64,000 nucleotides of DNA, from positions 89,803,816 to 89,867,815 of the forward strand of contig NC_092804.1 of assembly GCF_040954645.1 (NCBI RefSeq). The letters are read 5' to 3'. This stretch comes from Diabrotica undecimpunctata. Its lineage: Eukaryota > Arthropoda > Insecta > Coleoptera > Chrysomelidae. The notes under the pieces are model-generated. The model was not told the DNA's origin. It ran no database searches and was given only the letters and a program-made list of their open reading frames with translations. Of this stretch, positions 56,160 through 64,000 are shown piece after piece (within the stretch, counting starts at the first letter, position 1; every line of letters starts with the position of its first letter). The translations under genes were made by a program, and so were the position numbers.

Positions 56160-56850
56160 CTGCTAATAGCATTTTTCTATAGCATTCTAATATTTTATCT
56201 ATAGATTAAATCCGTATAGCAAATAGATATTTTTCACTTTCTCGGAGAAATAATATTCTAACATACAAAATCCTATTAAATTGCCAAAACCTTCCTTGCA
56301 TATTTTATTCACTTATAAGGGACAGCAGCAATATCAGTACCATAATAAGGCGTATAGTCCTGGACTGGCTAATCGTTGGATAATAGGAAGCATGAGTGTA
56401 GCAGTTTTAATGTTTTCGGGATTGCTACCTGGTATCGGGGAGCAGAGATATCAGTACCAAGTTATTGCATATATGAATTGTTGCTTGAACTTTATTATTA
56501 TTAAACAGCACTATATAAAAAGCACTATATTCTATAACACAAGAAACACTGTGTTATAAAACAGTCGAATAATATACAGATTCTCAATTCAAATATTCAA
56601 AAAATTAAAGAACAGCTTACTAAAATAGAAATCGCCTATTTAAAATGCAATCCATTAATGGCCCAAGGTACCAAGCACTTCTAGCATATGGTAATGATAT
56701 TGATCTCATAAGAAACTCTCTCCCGTCTGCGACATCTTCAACAAAGTGAAGAGAACACGAAAGATGTTTTACTTAAAACCAACAAAATGAAAAACAAATA
56801 CAAGCGAATCAACAGAAGAGAGCAATTTAATCTAGTTCGTGGATAAAACG
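56160..56850 (+). repeat. Unit A fragment in direct orientation, beside the right arm
   Basis: Matches 34810-35180 and then 35960-36190 of the left arm in the same orientation, with the RTE part between them deleted. It includes the open frame 56281-56559 and the box AYGNDIDLI near 56692. A 9-bp stem (tataacaca/tgtgttata) lies near 56535-56565. Confidence 0.65.
56281..56559 (+). CDS. Recurrent short open frame (fourth copy, extended)
   Basis: 92 codons, starting MPKPSLHILFTYKGQQQYQY. It matches the frame at 34942-35184 over 80 codons, then reads on through flanking sequence. Unknown; see 3092-3334. Confidence 0.25.
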   Translation: MPKPSLHILFTYKGQQQYQYHNKAYSPGLANRWIIGSMSVAVLMFSGLLPGIGEQRYQYQVIAYMNCCLNFIIIKQHYIKSTIFYNTRNTVL

Positions 56851-57149
56851 TGGATGTTTTTATCTAAGGGGACGTCATAGAATTTTTGGAGAAATGTTCT
56901 CTAATTGAATATGTCGTAAGCGGAATTTAGATTGACAAATACTACCCCTAATACCTGATATCTTTTGTACCCGTTGTTGATTTTTGCAACAACGAGTACG
57001 TTATTACGTACGTTATAAGTATTACGAATAAAAATAAATAAGCAAAAAGAATATAAGTGAACCATATTTAAAATAAGTGATAGAAAAAAGAATATTATGT
57101 ATACATTTACTTTTAAATTAAAAATAAAATACCCGTATGCCTGACATAC

Positions 57150-57620
57150 CAAAAACTGTATGACAAACTGTAAACATCGTTTTATCCGCGTATATCTACA
57201 GAACAGAAGATTTTTCGTATCATTCAATGGTAATATGGAGAACGCAGACAAACAGTCTCGCTTGGGGTAGCGTAATAGCACCTACACTGTATTACATTTA
57301 CACAAATGATCAACAGATACCAGTAGATACTAGGATTTTCATGTAGACTATACATTGCACAACCAAAAACTTTTGTTGCTGCAGTGGAAAAAAATCTAAT
57401 AGATGCCTTAAATAGAATACAAATAAACTACGATTTAATTTTAAGCCAAACCCCGAAAATCTTTTACTAGCGCTTCAATTTTCCCAACATAGGCGCTTTC
57501 ACAAAACTGAACATTCAATAGTGTGATGAAATCCTTGAACTCTGAATTTCCTATAAATACCTTGGTTATGTCGCACGTTGTCAATCACAGAATCTTGTTT
57601 AAAACTAAAAGGCAAACTAA
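57150..57620 (+). pseudogene. Unit B RT remnant, inner copy of the right arm
   Basis: Contains a LQNRRFFVSFNG-like segment near 57200, then sequence equivalent to the TLYNIYT and AQPKTFV boxes. It is a more decayed copy than 23850-25210. Inverted partner at about 37000-37480. Confidence 0.55.
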
Positions 57621-57719
57621 GAACCAGAAATAGTATGCTCCGCAAGCTTGTCAGCTAAAAATGGGGCGCACATCCTTTCACCCTTAAAACGTAAATGCTT
57701 GCACTTTTCTTCTTGCTTA

Positions 57720-57930
57720 ACTGTCTTTTTCCTTTTATTCCGATATACTCTGTACGAGTACTAGAAACCTATTCGTTAAGGATTTTTGTTTAGTTGAGGA
57801 GATATGTTGTGGAATGCAATTTTTAGATTCCCTATGTCTAATAACATCTTTATCAACGTCTGTTTTTCCTTGCAATTCTTAGAAGGCACAGATTAAAGCA
57901 AAATACTGAATTTGGTTTCAAAAACGAGTT
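57720..57930 (+). repeat. Diverged fragment of the 406-bp ribozyme unit (right arm)
   Basis: Reads in ribozyme sense (ttccgatatactctgtacga, agttgaggagatatgttgtg, acatctttatcaacgtctg) but ends before the hammerhead, in the same way as its inverted partner at 36650-36840. Confidence 0.7.
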
Positions 57931-57959
57931 ATGTTTTTTAACCAAGTTTGACATCTTGT

Positions 57960-58500
57960 CGTCTATGCATGTGTCCGATCTACCTTAAGCGATTTATTTT
58001 CCTAAACAATATATTTATAAGAGCTTTCTTTATTTAGTATGTGTTCTTATTCTATACGGATTTGTAGCAATATGATAATGAGGTTAAAAAATTTTCTTAT
58101 TATTTTTCTTTCAAATATTCGGAGTTCTTCCTTACTTGTTTTAGTCATTGTCCATGATTCGCATTCATGTATTAAAATAGGTCTGAAGTGAATTATGCTT
58201 TGTATTTCTTTAGTTACGTTATTATTAACCGTGATTATTAATCTAAGATATTTAAAGTGCTTCATACTTTCGAAATTATAGTTGTTGACTTTAATATTTT
58301 ATCTAGATGTATTGAATTGCGTTCTTCTGTTGATTCGCTTGTATTTGGTTTATATTTTGTTGATTTTAAGTGAAACATTTTTCGTGCTCTCTTCACTTTG
58401 TTGAAGATGTCATTTGCGGACGGGAGAGTGTTTCTTATAAGATCAATATCATTAGCAGATGCTAGGACTGCTTTGTACCTTGAGCCATTAATGGATTGCA
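57960..58500 (-). pseudogene. RTE-type RT remnant with altered catalytic box (right arm)
   Basis: The minus strand reads SANDIDLIRNTLPSANDIF (58420-58475), RARKMFHLKSTKYKPN, and IHECESWTMTKTSKEELRIF near 58160. Partner of 36000-36590. Confidence 0.65.
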
Positions 58501-58619
58501 TTTTAAATAGACGTTATTTCTATTTTAATAAGCTGTTCATTAAATTTTTGAATATTTGAATCGAGAATCTGTATTTTATTCAACTGTTTTATAACACAGA
58601 GTTTCTTCGCGCCTATCTT

Positions 58620-59230
58620 CATCACTGTTTTTTCTGTTTAGCGTATCATTCTTCTTCTTCCTATGCCGTCCCGACCACATTTCTAAAAGTATCTCTGCCG
58701 TTTGCAACGTGGAATAATTCGTCTACAGTCATGTTTGTCCAGTCACGAATATTTCGCAGCCATGACTTCCTCTTTCTACCTATTCCCTTTTTGCCATCGA
58801 CTCTACCCTGCATGATGGCCTGCAGAAGACTTTATATTCTTTAGTATGTGTCCCAGGTATGCAGTCCTGCGTACTTTTATTGTTCTCAACAATTTTTTGT
58901 CTCGACCCATCCTTCTCAGCACTTCCTTATTGGTGACCCTGGCAGTCCATGGAATTCTCAACATTCTCCGGTATATCCAAAATTCAAAGGCTTGCAGCTT
59001 CTTAACTATTTGCCCTTTTACCGTCCATATTTCTACTCCGTACAATAGTTGAGACCAGACGTAACATTCAACAAACCTCAGTCTCAGCGCAGTATTCAGA
59101 TTTTTGTCACAGGACAATTGCTTGAATTTTAAGAACGCTGCCCTTGCCATTTCTATTCGTACCCTGATTTCTTAGTCTGAATCTAATTCTTTGTTAATGT
59201 AAGCTCCCAGATATTTATATTTTTACTCCC
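58620..59230 (-). pseudogene. RTE-type C-terminal region (right arm)
   Basis: The open part 58803-59150 (115 codons) has ALRLRFVECYVWSQLLYGVE, KKLQAFEFWIYRRMLRIPW and RRTAYLGHILKN, followed after a stop by degraded sequence ending near 58660. It is the best preserved copy of this RT C-terminus and the inverted partner of 35310-35880. Confidence 0.75.
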
Positions 59231-59999
59231 GTATCATTATTAAAAGGATTTTGCTGAATGTCGATCTAGGGAATCCGGTGGTATGTACATGATGTTTCCA
59301 TAACCAACGTTCAAAAATTTGTCTTACTGTAAAGTCATGACGATTTTACTAGGAAATATAGTGCTGTTTAATAATAATAAAGTTCAAGCAACAATTCCTA
59401 TATGCACTAACTTGGTACTGATATCCCTGCTCCCCGATACCAGGTCCCGAAAACATTAAAACTGCTACACTTATGCTTCCAATTATCCAACGATTAGCCA
59501 GTCCAGGACTATGCGCCTTATTATGGTACTGTTATTGCTGCTGTCCCTCATAAGTAAATATAATATGCAAGAAAGGTTTTGGCAATTTAATAGGATTTTG
59601 TATGTTAGAATATTATTTCTCCGAGAAAGTGAAAAATATCTATTTGCTATCCGGATTTAATCCATAGATTCAATATTAGAATGCTATAAAATAATGCTAT
59701 TAGCAGCAAAAAACGGTCTGATAGTAAGTAATGAGAAAACTAAATAAATTTTCTTTAACATACAAGAGAGAGGACGTAGAGTAGGGCATAACGTAACAAT
59801 AAACCCATATAATTTTGAAACATTGCAGCGTTTTAGGTATCGTAGATAACGCTGTCACATAAGAAATAAAATGGAATATTCAGGTAGCTAACTGATGTAA
59901 ATATAACCCACATAACACTTTTAAATCCAGAAGTCTAATACAAATCCCTAAAATCAGGATATATAAAACAGTGATTAAACCAGTGCTATTGACTGAAAA

Positions 60000-60340
60000 T
60001 GTGACGAGAACGTTGACAAAAGTAAAACTTAGGTATTAATTAGATCAGGATTACTAGAAAAGTCATCAGAATTATTTTCCAACTTACAAAGGTCCGAATA
60101 CTAACCAATACCGGACCGGAACTAATGCCAAGATCAAACACATATATAAAGATAGCAACGTCATACAAGAGACTAAATCTCAACGCCAAAGTTACGCTGG
60201 CTATATCCAAAGGCTTTCTAATAACTGCATTGCCAAGTTAAACTGGGAGAATGCCCGGAGAGAAAAAATGCCCTTAGGACGTCCACGAATCAACAGAGGA
60301 GGTAACATATGGTCAGATTTAGTAATAATGGGACTACCTA
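60000..60340 (+). pseudogene. RTE-type C-terminal remnant (right arm)
   Basis: One frame stays open over NAKVKHIYKDSNVVQETKSQ, YIQRLSNNCIAKLNW, REKMPLGRPRIN and NIWSDLVIMGLP. This makes it the clearest copy of the plus-strand RTE end found in all unit A copies. Confidence 0.7.
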
Positions 60341-61329
60341 CCGACCCATCATATTTATCAACACATGCCTGTACAACCAACTGCTGTCCAACCTACAATC
60401 AATACTTATCTGTTGGGAACTATCAAATCCATTACATGTAGTCAAACGAATTGGGCTTAAAAAAAGTTATCTTAGGAAAGGCACTTCAGAAATATTGACA
60501 TATATTTTTAAAACGCTATTTACGTGTTTAAGTTTTCAATAGGAATGAGGAGACAAAAAGCAGAAAAGCCAATAGAACCTTGTTGCGTTCTGACTAAAAA
60601 ATTCTGTGCACTTATTTTAACCGTTTATGTCCTTATCATTCATATATGAGTTGTGACCGATATTACAAACTCATTTACTTTTCACAAAGAGACTCCATAT
60701 TAACTATAGTTATTACTATACACATCTGATTCGAAATATCGTCAAAAAGTAACAGTATGTAAAATTATTTTTAATGAAAAAATAATTAGCCATTTCTTAT
60801 GGGGTTCAAAAGAGAAGCCTTTACGTAAATTTGAGCACAAATAAGACCACAGTAATCAGTTGTACCCTGGGTAATGAATAATTAATTAATCGGCTAATCA
60901 GACTCACCCGTTCAATATGATTTTTGTCAAATCGATCCTTTTTAGGATCAATTATGCTAATTATGTCTATAAATATTAAGGGCATATCTAGAGATAAAGA
61001 CACTTTACTTTACTTAACATCAGATATATAGAATAGTGCAGAAAATACATAGAGGGCAAAAAATTGTGTATTTGGTTTTAAGCTGATCGCTTAAAATCAC
61101 ATAATAAATGTGAAAGTTCTATCTCTGCCGGCAAAGAAGCAAAGAAAAACTAAAAATGAGAGAGGACAAAACCAATCAGCTGAAGGAACCTTTTAACGAT
61201 GTTGAGCTTGGATCCACTATCTACGTATATAATAAAGAGTAGTACGGCACTGACTGAAGATCTGAGCACAAAGCTTATTATAAAATTTGGACCAAAAATA
61301 CAACAGTTACTGATATCCAAAGTCTGCAG

Positions 61330-61990
61330 ACAAACAAAGCAAAGACAAAGTTGTTGCCTTGCTTAAACCTGGTAAAAACTCCAACGACCACAAAAGCTAT
61401 CGGTCAATATATTTATTTTTTCAGCTCTACAAATTACTTCTCAAGAGGTAAAACAGAAGAAAAACTCAAATTAAAAGACAAAAGTTGCTATAGATAGGGA
61501 AGATCATGTACGTCACAAATACTAAATCTTGCCCAACATAGCAAAGATGGGTACGAAAGATATTAGGTATGAGGAGTGGTATTTGTCAATCTACGCAGCA
61601 ATTTGCAGCTTACGACACCTTAAATAAGAGGGCATTTTTCAAAATCTATATGATATCTCCTTAGGTAATAAACTTACTTGTTTTACTAGCGTATGCCTAC
61701 ACAACATAAGATTTTTGTTATTTCCCAATGCTAAGAATAGCAGATGGAGAACGCAGAAGAACGGTCTCCTTTGGGGTAGCGTAATGGCACCTACACTGTA
61801 TAACATGTACACAAACCATCAACCCATACCAGTAAATACTATGACTTTTATTATGTATACGACACATCTATTAATGCACAACCAAAAACTTTTGTTGCTG
61901 AAGTGGAGAAAAATCTAAATCATGCCTTAAACACAATAAAAATAGACTATAAATCATTTTTAAGCCAAACCCCGGAAAAACTCAGGTTTG
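61330..61990 (+). pseudogene. Unit B RT remnant (right arm, outer copy)
   Basis: Contains a SCTSQILNLAQHSKDGYER-like segment near 61505, QKNGLLWGSVMAPTLYNMYT (61755-61815, 67-codon open frame 61715-61918) and a catalytic box altered to YVYDTSI near 61852. Partner of 32783-33480. Confidence 0.65.
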
Positions 61991-63225
61991 CTACTTTAAT
62001 GTTCCCAACACAGACGCTTTCACAAATCTGAACATCCAATAGTGTCATGAAATCCTTATACTCTGAACTTGCTATAAATACCTTGAAGATAGTTTGTATT
62101 ACACTTAGTCATTCACAGAACTTTGTTTAAAACTAAAAGGCACACTGAGGACCAGAAGTAATATTATCCGCAAACTTGTCAGCTAAAAATAAGAAGCACA
62201 TCCTTCCATCCTTAAAACGTAAACGCTTGCTTTCTATGCTTCTGCTGCCGAATATACCTTGCCAGTATGAATGACACCAACACATACCTAACACGTAGAT
62301 TTAGCTATAAATTAGTCATCCAAATTCAGCGAATATTAAGACTCACATCCATACATAAGCTCTACAATATCGTAGCTACCAAGACACCTAATATCCGAAG
62401 ATAAGTAGCTAAAGAACGAAAGAAACAAAATCTAGATTCGCAACATGTACTCCACGAATACAAGCCCATTTTATGACTAAAATCGAGAAAAAACTGGCCA
62501 GATCAACACATCTGCAAGATATACCAAAAAAAATAAGATAATCCTCGCCATCTGAACCCTCGGGAGGACTCTTGCCTGCAAACACCAGTTAACTTGTGTA
62601 AATGTGCCTCAACTTCAATGTCCCTAACAGAGACGCTTACACAAATCTGAACATACAATAGTGTCATGAAATCCTTATACTCTGAACTTGCTATAAATAC
62701 CTTGAAGATAGTTTGTATTACACTTAGTCATTCACAGAACTTTGTTTAAAACTAAAAGGCACACTGAGGACCAGAAGTAATATTATCCGCAAAATTGTCA
62801 GCTAAAAATAAGAAGCACATCCTTCCATCCTTAAAACGTAAACGCTTGCTTTCTATGCTTCTGCTGCCGAATATACCTTGCCAGTATGAATGACACCAAC
62901 ACATACCTAACACGTAGATTTAGCTATAAATTAGTCATCCAAATTCAGCGAATATTAAGACTCACATCCATAAATAAGCTCTACAATATCGTAGCTACCA
63001 AGACACCTAATATCCGAAGATAAGTAGCTAAATAACGAAAGAAACAAAATCTAGATTCGCAACATGTACTCCACGAATACAAGCCCATTTTATGACTAAA
63101 ATCGAGAAAAAACTGGCCAGATCAACACATCTGCAAGATATACCAAAAAAATAAGCTAATCCTCGCCATCTGAACCCTCGGGAGGACTCTTGCCTGCAAA
63201 CACCAGTTAACTTGTGTAAATGTGG
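61990..63225 (+). repeat. 619-bp tandem duplication in the right arm
   Basis: agtgtcatga at 62041 and 62660, and cgtagctacc at 62371 and 62990, give a constant 619-bp period. The junction is near 62608. The copies are nearly identical and the left arm has only one copy, so the duplication is later than the inverted duplication. Confidence 0.85.
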
Positions 63226-64000
63226 GGTGGTAAAAGATTCTTCACACCTTCTTAGTTGACTTTGCCATTTAAATTGCTCTTTTCTGAAGGGACAAGGTTT
63301 AATTATTTAAACTGAACATGTAAAGTACAGTCAGTAAGCTATTGCTTATAAAGATCATTGCAAATTTGACACTAACTCCACTTATATTGATAACATATTA
63401 CCCCTAAATTACCTAACCATTTAGAAGTATGTAATATTGGTAAAGTGATATATTCTGGGTAAATAAATTAAGCATTCTTCCATTTTTTTCTGACTACTAT
63501 AAATGTTTACACAAAAATATCTATTTTAGCACTTAAATATTTATTTTAAGATAACCTATCCAGAATTATATGTAGTATACAAACAAAACCAGAAATAAAA
63601 TAATAAAGAAGCTACAAGATATCGTAAAACAATAGATGGATGAAATAAAACAAGTTCATATTAATCGGATTCTTAAATAAAACGTATAAAGACATACTAA
63701 CGTTAACAAAATGCATTAGGAAATTTCCTCATATGAAAAAAACATCCAACTTGGTAACGAAATCCTTTTGTATTTATAAAGCTATTTTTAGAAAAGCACG
63801 TACCTACCAAAAACAGGTATTTGGTAGTATACATATCTATTACATACTGTAATGCGTATGAATGATAACAAAAATAAGGACTAAGGAGTCCGTATGAACC
63901 GTTTAGAATATACACTGAAAATATACGGCTTAATCGCATAGTTGCCAAACTATCAGAGCTTACTTAAACCGATATACTTATGGTTCCAATATACAGTGAA

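Larger units (their letters stand above)
56950..64000. repeat. Right arm of the large inverted repeat, reaching the window end
   Basis: Reverse complement of 31433-37480. Its last bases (ggttccaatatacagtgaa) still match the left arm, so the arm probably continues beyond the window. It is longer than the left arm because of a 619-bp tandem duplication (about 61990-63225) and other indels. Confidence 0.8.

Noticed and set aside
1..64000. CRISPR arrays, rRNA, functional tRNA, bacterial operons or host protein-coding genes
   Set aside because: None seen. The regular repeats here are all transposon-derived, and no spliced host gene could be recognised by eye.

Overview
This is a window of eukaryotic, almost certainly arthropod, DNA: AT-rich, with no recognisable host gene, and made of nested transposable elements and their debris. 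The element mix (Jockey, I-type, R1-type and RTE-type non-LTR retrotransposons, a Penelope-like element, a Tc1/mariner relative, piggyBac debris and a DUF7869-type gene) fits an insect with a large repeat-rich genome. A beetle would fit, but the order is inference. There is no operon, ribosome-binding-site or CRISPR logic. Almost every long open frame is a retrotransposon ORF, and most are broken by stops or frameshifts.

Layout. 1-1.9 kb: 5' end of an I-type non-LTR element on the minus strand, with an intact ORF1 and the start of its endonuclease. 2.2-14.35 kb: three head-to-tail copies of a roughly 2 kb composite repeat (called unit A here). Copy 3 is split by a nearly intact Jockey element (6793-11276, with target duplication) and by a 5'-truncated RTE (11755-12694, with target duplication). 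14.37-21.96 kb: a span bounded by matching ~48-bp terminal inverted repeats. It holds a decayed DUF7869 gene and a second Jockey element, itself interrupted. 22.5-25.6 kb: an RTE fragment and a copy of another dispersed repeat (unit B) carrying a dead reverse transcriptase. 25.6-29.3 kb: two tandem 406-bp units and one inverted unit, each with a hammerhead ribozyme, next to a Penelope-like RT/GIY-YIG ORF. The inverted unit is split by a solo LTR. 29.3-31.4 kb: a (TA)n tract and a broken Tc1/mariner-like transposon.

31.4-64 kb is organised as nested inverted repeats. The outer arms (31433-37480 and about 56950-64000) are long inverted copies of each other that reach the window edge. Inside is a fold-back element (37.7-48.5 kb) whose inverted arms enclose a GC-richer R1-type element; the right arm is split by a nearly full-length I-type element with RNase H (42838-48309). 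At 49.3-53.7 kb a smaller inverted repeat encloses a piggyBac transposase C-terminal fragment. At 54.5-56.1 kb lies an RTE reverse transcriptase remnant.

The most interesting observations are three type I hammerhead ribozymes in retrozyme/Penelope-like 406-bp units (25634-25699, 26040-26105, 27272-27337), the link between terminal inverted repeats and a DUF7869 gene, and the nested inverted-repeat architecture of the right half. Similarity statements come from reading the sequence by eye. No percent identities were computed and no database was searched.
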